Below, one piece after another: positions 8,964 to 18,650 of a stretch of 47,963 nt of DNA. Every line of letters starts with the position of its first letter. The stretch's first letter is position 1. The DNA lies in NCBI RefSeq assembly GCF_016595415.1, contig NZ_JAENIO010000032.1, forward strand, positions 1 to 47,963, written 5' to 3'. The translations under genes were made by a program, and so were the position numbers. This stretch comes from Roseibacillus ishigakijimensis. GTDB lineage: Bacteria; Verrucomicrobiota; Verrucomicrobiia; Verrucomicrobiales; Akkermansiaceae. The notes under the pieces were generated by a model, which had not been told where the DNA came from, ran no database searches, and worked only from the letters and a program-made list of their open reading frames with translations.

Positions 8964-9725
8964 TCACTCCCCCCACTCCGCTGCCCGGCGGCTGCGACCT
9001 GCGATGAAGTCGCTCAGCACGGGATCGGCGCTGGCCTTGAGTTCTGCGGGGGTGCCCTCGAAGTAAACGCGCCCGTCTTGCATGAAGACCACCCGGTCGG
9101 CGATGCGAAAGACACTCCGCATCTCATGGGTGACCACCACATTGGTCATCCCGTGTTTTTTCTGCAAATCCTTGATGAGGTGGTCGATGGAATCCGCGGT
9201 CACCGGGTCCAGGCCCGCATGGGGCTCGTCGTAAAGCACCAGGCAGGGCATCTCCACCACCGCGCGGGCGAGCGCCACCCGCTTGCGCATCCCTCCGGAG
9301 AGGTCAGAGGGCATCTTGTCGGTCTGACCCGGGAGGCGGACGATTTCGAGCGCTTTCTCGACCCGTTCCGCGATGAGGGCTTCATCCCGGACCCCCGCCT
9401 CGCGCAGAGGAAAGGCAATGTTTCCCCCGACCGTCAGGGAGTCAAAGAGCGCTCCGCCCTGGAACATCATGGACACCTTCTTGCGCACACTGGCCATCTC
9501 GCGCTCGCTCTTGCAGGAGATGGTCTCGCCATCGACCTCGACCGTGCCGGAGACCGGGCAAAGCAGTCCGCAGATATGCTTCATCAGCACACTCTTTCCC
9601 CCGCCGGACCCCCCGAGGAGCACGAGGGTTTCGCCCCGGTAGATATCCAAATCGACCCCTCGTAAAATCTCCTGGTCGCCGAATTTTTGCCGCACCTTCC
9701 GCATGGAGACAAAGACCTCGCTCAT
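8964..9725 (-). CDS. ABC transporter ATP-binding protein, MlaF-like (MCE/phospholipid transport type)
   Basis: A 253-residue ATPase. Walker A is GGSGGGKS, the signature is LSGGMRKRVALARA, Walker B is CLVLYDEPHAGLDP and the switch histidine is in VVVTHE. The sequence around LLGGSGGGKSVLMKHI and MMFQGGALFDSLTV is characteristic of MlaF/Ttg2A ATPases, which power inner-membrane lipid transport with an MlaE permease and an MlaD substrate binder. Neither partner lies in this window, so the ATPase is an orphan here. The usual DEPT/DEPF after Walker B is DEPH. I use ATG 9723-9725 (MSEVFVSMRKV), since sequence upstream does not fit the family. It lies downstream of ftsH on the same strand but is separated by a terminator. 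Confidence 0.88.
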   Translation of the reverse strand: MSEVFVSMRKVRQKFGDQEILRGVDLDIYRGETLVLLGGSGGGKSVLMKHICGLLCPVSGTVEVDGETISCKSEREMASVRKKVSMMFQGGALFDSLTVGGNIAFPLREAGVRDEALIAERVEKALEIVRLPGQTDKMPSDLSGGMRKRVALARAVVEMPCLVLYDEPHAGLDPVTADSIDHLIKDLQKKHGMTNVVVTHEMRSVFRIADRVVFMQDGRVYFEGTPAELKASADPVLSDFIAGRSRRAAEWGE

Positions 9726-9811
9726 GCCGCCAGTGTGACCCGGGGAGAAGCCGCCGCAAAGCCAGGAATCAACTGCCGCCCATTCGGCCAAGCCCCGTGT
9801 TCCCACTCCAC

Positions 9812-9836
9812 AAAAAAAAGGGCCCGAAGGCCCTTT
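9812..9836 (-). terminator. Rho-independent terminator of ftsH
   Basis: On the minus strand an AAAGGGCC stem, a UUCG tetraloop and GGCCCUUU are followed by a continuous run of U (A run at 9812-9819 on the plus strand). It lies 32 bases past the ftsH stop and so isolates the MlaF-like gene downstream from ftsH transcription. Confidence 0.88.
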
Positions 9837-9867
9837 CTCAATCAAAGTCAGCTGGCGAGGACCTCCC

Positions 9868-12177
9868 TTAGGCCGGCACTCCCACCACATCTCCCGCCAA
9901 AGGCTCGTCGTCGTCCTCCGAAGACGAATCCGCCGGCTTCTGGCTGGTCTTGCGCTCGCCATCCGGAACTTCGGGCGGCTTGGGAGAACGGGGAGGATTG
10001 CTCATTCCTCCGGTCTTCATCAATTCCTCAATATGAGCTCCGTCGAGAGTCTCATATTCCATGAGAGCTTCCGCAATGACATCAAGGTCCTCGCGGTGTT
10101 TGGTGAGGAGTTCAGTGGCCTTGGCGTAGGCCTCGTCGATGATGCGCTTGATTTCGCTATCGATGGTCTGGGCGGTAGCCTCAGAGTAGTTTTTGGTCTT
10201 GGCCATGTCGCGGGCCAGGAAGACCTCGCCCCCACCGCCATCACCGTATTCGACCATGCCGAGGGCATCGCTCATCCCCCACTCGCAGACCATGCTACGG
10301 GCCAGGTTTGTCGCCATCCGGATGTCGCCGCTGGCTCCACTGGCCACGTCGTCGAGCACGATTTCCTCAGCCACACGGCCCCCCATCAGCACGACCAGCT
10401 CATCGAGCATCTCCAGCTTGTGGTAACTGAACTTGTCCTTTTCGGGCAAAAACATGGTGGAGCCCAGCGAAGGACCGCGGGGAATGATAGTCACCTTGTG
10501 CAAGGGATCGGTGTGGGGCAGGACCACATTGAGAATGGCATGGCCCGCCTCGTGGTAGGCGGTCTTGCGCTTGTCATCCTCGCTCAAGGCGAGCGACCGG
10601 CGTTCGCGTCCCCAGCGCACCTTGTCACGAGCTTCTTCCAGCTCCGCAAGAGTGACCGCTTTCAGGTTTTTACGCGCAGCCAGAAGCGCGGACTCGTTGA
10701 TCAAGTTTGCCAACTCGGCCCCGGAGAAGCCGGGAGTGCCTCGCGCGATGACGTCGAGGTCCACATCAGCCGACAGCTTGATCTTCTTGGAATGAACCCG
10801 CAGGATTTCGGCCCGGCCTTTGACATCGGGCAACGAGACGGTGACCTCCCGGTCGAAGCGGCCCGGCCGCAACAAGGCGGGGTCGAGCACGTCCGGCCGG
10901 TTGGTGGCGGCAATGATGATGATTCCCTCCTGGGTATCGAAGCCATCCATCTCCACCAGCAGCGCATTGAGAGTCTGCTCCCGCTCATCGTGGCCTCCGC
11001 CCATGCCATGGCCACGGTGACGGCCCACGGCATCAATCTCGTCGATGAAGATAAGGCAAGGGGCATTCTTTTTGCCCTGCTCGAACATATCGCGCACCCG
11101 GCTGGCGCCCACCCCGACAAACATTTCCACGAAGTCCGATCCACTGATGGAGAAAAACGGCACATCAGCCTCTCCCGCAATGGCCCGGGCAAGAAGGGTC
11201 TTTCCGGTTCCGGGCGATCCCACCATGAGCACGCCTTTGGGGATGCTGCCCCCGAGCTTCTGAAACTTGCGCGGATCACGCAGATACTCCACGATTTCCT
11301 GGAGTTCTTCCTTGGCTTCCTGGATGCCGGCCACGTCCTTGAAGGTGACCTTGTTCTTGTCCATGGAAAGAAGGCGGGCCTTGCTCTTGCCAAAATTCAT
11401 CGCGCCCCGGCCAGCGGACTTCATCTGATGGCGGAACAGGAAAAAGAGCAAAAGCAGCAGCACAAAGATGGGCAAAAAGCTCAACAGCACGCTCTGCCAG
11501 ACGCCGTTGTCTTTCTTGAGGTCGGCTCCATTGCGAACAAAATACTCCAACTCCTGATACATGTAGTTGGGCACATCGACACGGAAACGAGCCATCGCCG
11601 GGCCCGCTCCCTCCTCAGAGGAAGCTCCCTCGGCCAGCTTCTTGGTTTGCCCCACCAGGGTCGCCTTATCGCTCCCCGGCTTGGTGATGAGCTGGAGGGA
11701 ATCCTCGCCTCCATCCAGAACGATGGCGTTTTGCCAAAGAAGGCCTTTGAATTCCCGAAAAGAAATTTCTTCGCCAGCCTGGGTCACCGTGCCCTCATCA
11801 TAGCGGACAAGGTCACCCACCAGCTGCCGCAAAGTCTCGCGAGTAACCTCTAGCGAAACTGGCACATGGAAGGTCTCGCCCGCTACCCATTTGTCAGCGG
11901 GCGCCTCTTCAAAGTAATAACCGCTAATCTCCGAACCATTGCTGGACTCGATGACTTGCAGGGGGCGCTTCTCGTCATTCATGACCACTTGGTCATTACG
12001 GAGAAGCTCCTGGAATTTGGGCCAGGACAAGTCGTTGACCCGACCATCGTTGCCCATGGTAAAGGCAAGCACAATCAGAGTCACGGCCAGGCCGAGAAGA
12101 AGGAAAACGCGCCAATTGGAATTCGGCTCCGCGCCGGGTTTTTTAGGTTCGCGTGGAGTTTGGGGTTGCTCGGACAT
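9868..12177 (-). CDS. ftsH: ATP-dependent zinc metalloprotease FtsH
   Basis: A 769-residue membrane AAA+ protease that extracts and degrades misfolded membrane proteins and regulated cytoplasmic substrates. Two membrane helices ([15 protein letters not shown] near residue 30; [15 protein letters not shown] near 240) flank an extracytoplasmic domain that is longer than in E. coli FtsH. The AAA domain has Walker A GSPGTGKT (about 319), Walker [13 protein letters not shown], and SRH residues in [13 protein letters not shown]. The zinc motif HEAGH is near residue 541. The tail beyond 725 is proline/acidic and disordered. Start ATG 12175-12177. A GC hairpin lies in its leader and tRNA-Leu is upstream on the same strand. 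Confidence 0.97.
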   Translation of the reverse strand: MSEQPQTPREPKKPGAEPNSNWRVFLLLGLAVTLIVLAFTMGNDGRVNDLSWPKFQELLRNDQVVMNDEKRPLQVIESSNGSEISGYYFEEAPADKWVAGETFHVPVSLEVTRETLRQLVGDLVRYDEGTVTQAGEEISFREFKGLLWQNAIVLDGGEDSLQLITKPGSDKATLVGQTKKLAEGASSEEGAGPAMARFRVDVPNYMYQELEYFVRNGADLKKDNGVWQSVLLSFLPIFVLLLLLFFLFRHQMKSAGRGAMNFGKSKARLLSMDKNKVTFKDVAGIQEAKEELQEIVEYLRDPRKFQKLGGSIPKGVLMVGSPGTGKTLLARAIAGEADVPFFSISGSDFVEMFVGVGASRVRDMFEQGKKNAPCLIFIDEIDAVGRHRGHGMGGGHDEREQTLNALLVEMDGFDTQEGIIIIAATNRPDVLDPALLRPGRFDREVTVSLPDVKGRAEILRVHSKKIKLSADVDLDVIARGTPGFSGAELANLINESALLAARKNLKAVTLAELEEARDKVRWGRERRSLALSEDDKRKTAYHEAGHAILNVVLPHTDPLHKVTIIPRGPSLGSTMFLPEKDKFSYHKLEMLDELVVLMGGRVAEEIVLDDVASGASGDIRMATNLARSMVCEWGMSDALGMVEYGDGGGGEVFLARDMAKTKNYSEATAQTIDSEIKRIIDEAYAKATELLTKHREDLDVIAEALMEYETLDGAHIEELMKTGGMSNPPRSPKPPEVPDGERKTSQKPADSSSEDDDEPLAGDVVGVPA

Positions 12178-12202
12178 GAGGTTCGTTAGCTATTGAAAGG
12201 AA

Positions 12203-12225
12203 GGGCGGGCTCTCGTTGCCCGCCC
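12203..12225 (-). terminator. GC-rich hairpin between tRNA-Leu and ftsH (weak terminator or leader hairpin)
   Basis: A perfect 8-bp stem (GGGCGGGC / GCCCGCCC) with a 7-base loop. On the minus strand it is followed by TTCCTTTC, a broken U tract, so termination would be weak. It lies between the tRNA-Leu gene and the ftsH start, about 26 bases before the ATG, and could end tRNA transcription or modulate read-through into ftsH. Confidence 0.4.
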
Positions 12226-12482
12226 CGAATGGCCACCATACGCTAGCTTTGGGAAATGGAAAACGCCTTTTTTAGCGGCCCGGCCAGCCGCCGCCTCTAC
12301 CCCACCCGGGCTGGCTTCTTTGAGCTTGGCGACGCTCTCTCCAGACTGGACACACAAGCGACTGCAAACCTGCCCCCAAAGGCTCCGAAGAAAAAACAGT
12401 GGCGAGCTGAAGTCCGTGGTTCGGAGATAAGAAAGAGTCTCTCGCCAGCTCTCGTTGGATTCCCTAATAAGAAAGAGAAAAA
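12226..12482. other. Non-coding stretch between ftsH leader and tRNA-Leu
   Basis: About 257 bases in which I see no convincing gene. Short open frames on both strands run into the tRNA and lack protein-like composition. It presumably holds the ftsH promoter, but I cannot name one with confidence. Confidence 0.4.
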
Positions 12483-12568
12483 TGGTGCGCACGAAAGGAG
12501 TCGAACCTTCACGCCCAAAGGGCACTGCCGCCTGAAGACAGCGCGTCTACCAATTCCGCCACGTGCGC
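12483..12568 (-). tRNA. tRNA-Leu (anticodon CAG)
   Basis: An 86-base class II tRNA read on the minus strand. The acceptor GCGCACG pairs with CGTGCGC before A73, and CCA is encoded. The D arm has GCGGAATTGGTAGACGC. The anticodon stem CTGTC/GGCAG encloses loop TTCAGGC, giving anticodon CAG. A long variable arm, as expected for leucine tRNA, precedes GGTTCGACTCC in the T arm. Confidence 0.95.
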
Positions 12569-12622
12569 ACGTTGCAGGTAGGCGGGGAAAGAATCACGAT
12601 CCGGGACAGGAATCAACCTGAA

Positions 12623-12653
12623 ATGATGCAAAGTTGAGAAGATTTTTTGTCAA
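12623..12653 (-). promoter_or_regulatory. Candidate promoter for tRNA-Leu
   Basis: On the minus strand a perfect TTGACA (12653-12648) lies about 80 bases upstream of the tRNA 5' end. The possible -10 elements at 17-19 bases (TGCATC/CATCAT) are poor matches, so only the -35 is convincing. Confidence 0.3.
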
Positions 12654-12733
12654 ATGGCGGGAAATCTGTCTTTTCCGCTCAGATCACTGAAAAGTTGCGT
12701 GCTCTCCGGACGGGAAGCGATTAAGAAGAGGGC

Positions 12734-15622
12734 ATGAAGAAGTTCCTTCCCTCCCTTCTCGCCGCCCTCGTGCTGGGGCTGTGCGCTCTGGCCGTTTTTT
12801 CCAAGAAAGACAACCCGGCGGCCACCACGGAGAGCCAGGCATTCGCCACGCCCCCCCGGGAGCCTTGGCCCCATGAGACCGGCGATATCCCGGCTAGCGA
12901 GCGGGCGACCTTTGGCAGTTTGCCCAATGGTCTGCGCTACGTCATCATCCCGAATAGCGAGCCTCCCAAGCGGGTGGCCCTGCGCATGCACATCGATGCC
13001 GGCTCCCTCCACGAGGAGGACGATCAGCGCGGAGTGGCCCATTTCCTAGAGCACATGGTCTTCAATGGTTCGAGGAACTTCCCGGACCCCAAGGATCTGA
13101 TTCCCCAGATGGAGCGCCTGGGCATCGCCTTCGGAGCCCACGCCAACGCCTACACCTCTTTTGATGAGACCGTCTACATGCTGGACCTCCCCAATCTAGC
13201 CGAACCCACCCTGCAGCTGGCCTTCACCGTGATGCGGGACTTCGCGGATGGAGCCCTCTTGAAAGAGGAGGAAATCGACAAAGAGCGGGGTGTTATTCTC
13301 TCGGAAAAAAATTCGCGCGACTCAGTGGGGATGCGCCTCATGGAACAGCAATTCGAGTTTCTCATTCCCGACTCCCTCATCACCCACCGCTTTCCCATCG
13401 GCACCGAGGAGGTCATCGAAACAGCGGAGCGGGAGCGCTTCACCTCCTATTATGAGGACTACTACATCCCCAGCAAGATGACCTTCATCGTCGTTGGCGA
13501 CATTGAGGTGCCAGCGATGGAGGAGCGGATTAGGGAGACCTTTTCCTCCTTGCGCAATCCAGAGCAAGCGGGGGAGGAACCGGCCCTGGGCACCGTTCCC
13601 CGCGACACCGGATTCCGGGCCGCCGTCTTTGCGGACAAGGAAGTGCCTTCGGATGATGTTTCCCTCCTGAAGATTGCCGAGGCCGAGGTGAAAAGAGATA
13701 CGGTGGCGACCCGTTTGGAAAAGCAGCCCTTGACCATTGCCCACGCCATTCTCAGCCGTCGCTTTGATATTTTGGCCAAAAAAGAGGACTCTCCGATCCG
13801 CAGTGGCAGCGCCTCCCGGGGCGTCTGGTTCCAGACTCTGGAGTTTGGCTCCCTTGATGTCACCGCCGCCGAGGGACGGTGGCCGGAGGCAGTGACGGTT
13901 CTCGAGCAAGAATATCGCCGGGCCCTGGAGCACGGCTTCACACAGGACGAGTTTGACGAGATCAAAGCCAAGCTGCTCAATGCCTACGAACAGGCCGTGG
14001 AGCAGGACGAAACCCGCCCCTCCCCGGCAGTGGCTATGGAGGTGGTGAGCTCCATCAATGACTTGCGCACCTTCTCCTCTCCGCAGGAAGATTTGCGCAT
14101 CGCCCGACTGGGGTTTGCCGAGCTCACTCCGGCCGACTGCCTGGAGGCCTTCCGGGCATTTTGGGACACCCCCGACCTAACCTTGGTCCTGACCACGGCT
14201 GAAGAGACTGCGACCACGCAAGAGGAATTGCTGGCTGCCTACCGCGACAGCCAGAAGAAGGCGGTCGCGCCCCCGGAAGAGCGGGAACAAGTTGACTTTG
14301 CTTATCAGGACTTTGGCCCAGCCGGAACGGTGCTTTCCGAGGAAAAAGTGGAGGATCTCGACCTCACCCAGCTGGTGCTTTCCAATCAGGTGCGGGTCAA
14401 CTTCAAGCGCACTGATTTTCAGAAGAACTCGGTGAGCCTGTTGGCGCGCTTTGGCACGGGCAAGATGAGCCAGCCCCGCCACTTGCCGGGTCTTGATCAG
14501 CTGGCCGGCATCCTTCTCAATGGCGGCGGTCTGGGAGCTCATTCAGAGGACGAACTCGACCGCATTCTGGCCGGGCGCAATGTCTCGGCGGGATTCGGCA
14601 TTGGCGAGACAGCGCTCATCCTACAGGGCCGGACCACCCCGGAGGATCTCGAGCGGCAGCTGCAGCTCATGTGCGCTTACCTCACTGACCCGGGCTTCCG
14701 CGCCGAAGCTCTCCGCCAATATCGCAAGGCCCTGCCCGACCTCTACAACCAGTTGCGCCACGACTTGAGCGGCGCGCAGGCCCAGATGTCGCAATGGCTT
14801 CATGGCGACGACCCGCGCTACGTCCTTCCCGAGCTGGAGCAGGCCCTTTCCTACACCATCGCCGATGTGCAGCAGTGGCTTCGCCCGCAACTGGAGAATT
14901 CCTATCTGGAGTTGAGCATTGTGGGAGACTTTGAACCCGAGGAATTACGCGCTGCCCTGCTGAAAACCTTTGCTGCCCTGCCCCCGCGCCCGGAGACCCC
15001 GGAGACTGACCCCTCGGCCCTCCAAATCGCCTTCCCCGCCACTCCGGCAGAGAAGACCTTCACTTATCAATCGAAGATTCCCAAAGCCGCCGCCATGGTC
15101 TTGTGGGAAACCCAGGGCATGGGAGAAAATGTCTCCCTGACGCGACGCCTCAACATCCTGGCCGACATCCTCGGCAATCGCATGCGGGAAAAGATTCGCG
15201 AGGAATTGGGGGCCACCTATTCTCCCCAAGCCTCCTCGAATCCTTCCGAAAGTTATCCCGACTTCGGTTATCTTTTCGGCTTTTCCATCGCCAAGCCCGA
15301 AGATCTGGAAACAATCAACTCGATCAAGCTTTCCTTGGGCGAGACTCTGGCCAAAGAGGGCGCAACCGCAGACGAGCTGGCCCGGGCCCTCAATCCCGTC
15401 CTCTCCCAACTGGAACAGATCGAGCGAGACAACGGCTATTGGCTCCAGACCGTGCTCGCCCAAAGCCAGCGCGACCCCTTCCGCCTCAACTGGGCCCGCG
15501 AACGCAATGACGACTACAAGAGCATCACTCTAGAAGAGATCAACAAACTGGCGGCTCGCTACCTCCTGCCAGAGCGCGCGGTGCGGGTGCGACTGGAACC
15601 CGAGCCAGACTCGGCAGAGTAG
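12734..15622 (+). CDS. Secreted/periplasmic M16 family zinc peptidase (two-module)
   Basis: A 962-residue pitrilysin-family protease. An N-terminal export signal (FLPSLLAALVLGLCALAVF) precedes the first M16 domain, whose inverted zinc motif HFLEH (about residues 104-108, in GVAHFLEHMVFNG) and downstream glutamates are intact. The following modules of about 220 residues each match the M16 C-terminal repeat (YYIPSKMTFIVVGD, RRFDILAKK), and the second half lacks the zinc motif, as in PqqL-like periplasmic M16 enzymes of about 930 residues. It would cleave peptides of limited size in the periplasm. A good ribosome site (GAAGAGGG) precedes ATG 12734. It converges on the sirtuin gene. Confidence 0.93.
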   Translation: MKKFLPSLLAALVLGLCALAVFSKKDNPAATTESQAFATPPREPWPHETGDIPASERATFGSLPNGLRYVIIPNSEPPKRVALRMHIDAGSLHEEDDQRGVAHFLEHMVFNGSRNFPDPKDLIPQMERLGIAFGAHANAYTSFDETVYMLDLPNLAEPTLQLAFTVMRDFADGALLKEEEIDKERGVILSEKNSRDSVGMRLMEQQFEFLIPDSLITHRFPIGTEEVIETAERERFTSYYEDYYIPSKMTFIVVGDIEVPAMEERIRETFSSLRNPEQAGEEPALGTVPRDTGFRAAVFADKEVPSDDVSLLKIAEAEVKRDTVATRLEKQPLTIAHAILSRRFDILAKKEDSPIRSGSASRGVWFQTLEFGSLDVTAAEGRWPEAVTVLEQEYRRALEHGFTQDEFDEIKAKLLNAYEQAVEQDETRPSPAVAMEVVSSINDLRTFSSPQEDLRIARLGFAELTPADCLEAFRAFWDTPDLTLVLTTAEETATTQEELLAAYRDSQKKAVAPPEEREQVDFAYQDFGPAGTVLSEEKVEDLDLTQLVLSNQVRVNFKRTDFQKNSVSLLARFGTGKMSQPRHLPGLDQLAGILLNGGGLGAHSEDELDRILAGRNVSAGFGIGETALILQGRTTPEDLERQLQLMCAYLTDPGFRAEALRQYRKALPDLYNQLRHDLSGAQAQMSQWLHGDDPRYVLPELEQALSYTIADVQQWLRPQLENSYLELSIVGDFEPEELRAALLKTFAALPPRPETPETDPSALQIAFPATPAEKTFTYQSKIPKAAAMVLWETQGMGENVSLTRRLNILADILGNRMREKIREELGATYSPQASSNPSESYPDFGYLFGFSIAKPEDLETINSIKLSLGETLAKEGATADELARALNPVLSQLEQIERDNGYWLQTVLAQSQRDPFRLNWARERNDDYKSITLEEINKLAARYLLPERAVRVRLEPEPDSAE

Positions 15623-15639
15623 GAGGCCCCCGCAGCTCG

Positions 15640-16332
15640 CTAGCCAAGAAGCTCCGCCACCCAGGCACTCACCACCTGGGTGGCAGGCCCTAGGCGCACC
15701 TCGCTGAAGCGGGCCGAATTCTCGCTGCGAGCAAGATTCAGCTCCAGGGTGCGAGCACCCTCGTAACTGGCGAGATTGACGAAATTCCCCGCCGGATAAA
15801 CTGCGCCGGAGGTTCCGATCGCTACGAAGAGCTCGCACTGGGCCAAGTGGTGGGCGATCTCGTCCAGGTAATAGGGAACTTCCCCAAACCAGACGATATC
15901 TGGTCGCAATCCTCCCGCCTCCCCGCATTGGCAGCAAGAGGAGCGGGAAGTGAGTTCGCCGGGGCACGGGCCCATGTAATCACAAAAGACGCAACGCAAC
16001 CGGCCGAGCTGGCCATGCATGTGCCACACCCGGCGGCCCCCGGCACGCTCGTGCAGGTCATCCACATTTTGCGTCACCAACAAAAGATCCTCCCCCAAGG
16101 CATTTTCCAGCCGGGCCAAAGCCAGATGGGCCTCATTGGGGCACGCCGCTTTGACATCCTGCCGACGCTGATTATAAAAGCGGTGCACAATCTCGGGCTG
16201 CCGCATAAAGGCCTCCGGGGTAGCGACCTCCTCCACCGCATGGCCCTCCCAGAGACCATCGTGATCGCGAAAGGTCCGCAAGCCCGACTCCGCCGAGACG
16301 CCAGCTCCCGTCAAAACCACGATTTTTGCCAT
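15640..16332 (-). CDS. cobB: NAD-dependent protein deacylase (sirtuin, CobB/SIRT5 type)
   Basis: A 230-residue sirtuin that removes acyl groups from lysines using NAD, giving nicotinamide and O-acyl-ADP-ribose. NAD-binding motifs are GAGVSAESGLRTFRD (9-23) and TQNVDDLHERAG; the catalytic histidine is H106 in HMHG; the zinc cysteines are C114/C117 and a pair in CCQC (133-136). Y53 and R56 in RFYNQRR match the YxxR pair that class III sirtuins (E. coli CobB, SIRT5) use to bind succinyl/malonyl lysine, so desuccinylase activity is likely. Start ATG 16330-16332; longer readings upstream lie outside the family. It diverges from prfB with 112 bases between starts. Confidence 0.94.
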   Translation of the reverse strand: MAKIVVLTGAGVSAESGLRTFRDHDGLWEGHAVEEVATPEAFMRQPEIVHRFYNQRRQDVKAACPNEAHLALARLENALGEDLLLVTQNVDDLHERAGGRRVWHMHGQLGRLRCVFCDYMGPCPGELTSRSSCCQCGEAGGLRPDIVWFGEVPYYLDEIAHHLAQCELFVAIGTSGAVYPAGNFVNLASYEGARTLELNLARSENSARFSEVRLGPATQVVSAWVAELLG

Positions 16333-16444
16333 TCTCCGGAGATAGCAATTTTCCATAGAAAAACAAGGTCCCACAGAATTCTTGCCCCTTTTCGTTTCGA
16401 CCTTGAAAGACCCCCCGCCCTCCCCTACCAACGGCCTCCACATT

Positions 16445-17558
16445 ATGTCTGACAACCCATCCATCGCTGACCTCCTGGCGATCGACACCCAGTCCCTCAC
16501 GGACCGGCTGTCGGAACTCAGGAGGTATCTTTGACATCCCCGCCCTGCAGGACAAACTGGCCCAACTGGACGAAAAGATGACCGACCCCTCCTTCTGGAA
16601 CAATCAGGAGGAAGCCCAAAAGGTGATCGCGGAGAAGAACGCCACCGCCTCCAAAGTGGAGCCTTTTAAAAAGATTGAAAAGCGCCTCGAAGACCTGGCC
16701 GCCTCCATCGAGCTGGCCAAGGAATTCGACGATCTCGACTCGGCAAAAGAAGCCGCCGCCGAGTTCACCGCCATCGGCAAGGAACTCGACTCCTTCGAGC
16801 TCATCACCCTCCTCGACCAACCGGCCGACCCCAACAATGCCTACCTGAATATCCAGGCCGGGGCGGGAGGCACAGAAGCCTGCGACTGGGCCTCCATGCT
16901 CCTGCGCATGTATACCCGCTGGGCGGAGGCGAAGGGCTTCAAGGTCACCACCCTCGACTATCAGGAAGGAGAAGGCGCCGGCATCTCAGGAGTCTCTCTC
17001 CACATTGAGGGCCAGTATGCCTATGGCTATCTCAAGCAGGAGCGCGGCGTGCACCGCTTGGTGCGCATCTCTCCCTTCGATGCGGCGGGCAAACGCCACA
17101 CCTCCTTCGCCGCCGTCGACGTGACCCCTGAAGTGGCTACCGAAATCGAAATCGAAGTTCCCGACTCCGAGGTCGAAATCACCACCACCCGCTCGGGCGG
17201 AAAAGGGGGCCAGAACGTCAACAAGGTGGAAACCGCGGTCATTCTGAAGCACTTGCCCACCGGCATCATCATCCGCTCCACCCAGGAACGATCCCAGCTC
17301 CGCAACCGAGAGTTGGCTTGGCAAATCCTGAAGGCCAAACTTTACCAAATCGAAGAAGAAAAGCAGATGGCGGAGGCCGATCGCACCTACTCCGAGAAGG
17401 GGGAAATCGGCTGGGGCAGCCAGATCCGCTCCTATGTCTTCCAACCCTACCAGATGGTCAAAGACCTGCGCACCAGCCACGAGACGGGCAACATTCAAGC
17501 CGTCATGGACGGAGAGATTGACGGCTTTATTGAAACCATGCTGCGTCACCAGGGGTGA
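16445..17558 (+). CDS. prfB: Peptide chain release factor 2, with programmed +1 frameshift
   Basis: RF2 recognises UGA and UAA and triggers peptide release. Translation begins at ATG 16445; 29 codons on, an in-frame TGA (16532-16534) must be bypassed by skipping T16532, joining 16445-16531 to 16533-17558 for 370 residues. Frame and spacing of the shift site match the classic autoregulated signal. After the shift the sequence continues [16 protein letters not shown]. Diagnostic motifs are the SPF anticodon tripeptide ([12 protein letters not shown]) and the catalytic GGQ ([14 protein letters not shown]). It is probably transcribed from the intergenic region shared with the sirtuin gene; bioB follows 57 bases downstream. 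Confidence 0.97.
16520..16535 (+). promoter_or_regulatory. prfB programmed +1 frameshift site
   Basis: AGGAGG (16520-16525) acts as an internal Shine-Dalgarno, then TAT, then the slippery CTT, the TGA stop and a following C. Spacing is identical to the known E. coli prfB signal. Low RF2 lets ribosomes pause on the weak TGAC stop and shift from CTT to TTT, restoring RF2 synthesis. Confidence 0.97.
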
Positions 17559-17615
17559 TGACAGTTTCCTACTCCCCGCCCACTTCATTTTCGCTTATTG
17601 TCCCTTCCACCAGCC

Positions 17616-18620
17616 ATGACCTACGACGAGCTCCACGCCCTTTACCAACTTCCCCTCTTTGATTTGTTGAAGAAATCGCGGGAAGTTCACGAAGCCCACT
17701 GGCCCGAGAACGAAGTGCAACTCTGCACCCTGCTCTCCATCAAGACCGGCGGCTGCTCGGAGGACTGCTCCTACTGCGCCCAATCCGCCCGCTACAAATC
17801 CGGAGTGGAAGCCGACCGCCTGATGGAGTGCGACGACGTGCTGGCCCGCGCCCGCGCGGCCCGTGAGAATGGCTCCACCCGCTTCTGCATGGGCGCGGCC
17901 TGGCGCGGCGTGCGCAGCGGCACCAAGCGCTTCGAACAAGTGCTCGACATCGTGCGCGAAGTCTCCGATCTGGGCATGGAAGTCTGCGTGACCCTCGGTC
18001 AACTGGGCCCGGAGGAAGCCGCAGCCCTGAAGGAAGCGGGCGTCACCGCTTACAATCACAATATCGACACCTCGCGGGAGCACTACCCCGAGATCGTCAC
18101 CACCCACACCTTCGACGACCGCCTGCAGACCATCCGCAACGTGCAGGACGCCGGCATGTCGGTCTGCTGCGGCGGCATCCTCGGACTGGGGGAAACCACG
18201 GAAGATCGCCTGAAGATGATCGAAGTCATCTCCAGCTTCAATCCCCCCCCGGAATCCATTCCCATCAACAAGCTCATGCCCATGCCGGGCACCCCCATGG
18301 CCGAGAACCAGGGAGTGGACACCTTCGAGCTGGTGCGCATCATCGCCGTCACCCGGCTGGCCGTGCCCGGAGCCAAGGTGCGCCTCTCCGCAGGCCGCAC
18401 CCACCTCTCCGAGGAGGCCCAGGCCCTCTGCTTCTTTGCAGGTGCCAACTCCATTTTCTACGGCGACAAGCTTCTCACCGCGGCCAATCCTGCGGTGGAA
18501 AAAGACCTGAATCTCATCGCCAGATTGGGGCTCTCCACCCAACAGCCCAACCGCGAGCTCCCCGCCCCGCCCGCCCGTGAGGACCAGCCCCTCCAGCCGG
18601 CTCTCCCCGAGGCCAACTAA
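17616..18620 (+). CDS. bioB: Biotin synthase
   Basis: A 334-residue radical-SAM enzyme that inserts sulfur into dethiobiotin in the last step of biotin synthesis. The SAM cluster cysteines are C47, C51 and C54 in CSEDCSYC; further BioB blocks are GAAWRG, TLGQL, YNHNIDTS, GGILGLGE and LSAGRTHLSEE, including the arginine and cysteines that hold the second [2Fe-2S] cluster. ATG 17616 fits the family start; a TTG at 17598 would add six residues. The last 25 residues are a proline-rich tail beyond the core. No other bio gene is nearby, so biotin genes are dispersed. Confidence 0.97.
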   Translation: MTYDELHALYQLPLFDLLKKSREVHEAHWPENEVQLCTLLSIKTGGCSEDCSYCAQSARYKSGVEADRLMECDDVLARARAARENGSTRFCMGAAWRGVRSGTKRFEQVLDIVREVSDLGMEVCVTLGQLGPEEAAALKEAGVTAYNHNIDTSREHYPEIVTTHTFDDRLQTIRNVQDAGMSVCCGGILGLGETTEDRLKMIEVISSFNPPPESIPINKLMPMPGTPMAENQGVDTFELVRIIAVTRLAVPGAKVRLSAGRTHLSEEAQALCFFAGANSIFYGDKLLTAANPAVEKDLNLIARLGLSTQQPNRELPAPPAREDQPLQPALPEAN

Positions 18621-18650
18621 AGCAACCCTCCCCCACCCGCTCTGGCCCGC

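Noticed and set aside
12190-12621. Open frames on both strands across tRNA-Leu
   Set aside because: They overlap the tRNA, lack protein-like composition and have no recognisable domain.
16445-16534. prfB as a gene broken by a stop at codon 30
   Set aside because: The stop is the programmed frameshift signal with correct context, and both parts are conserved.
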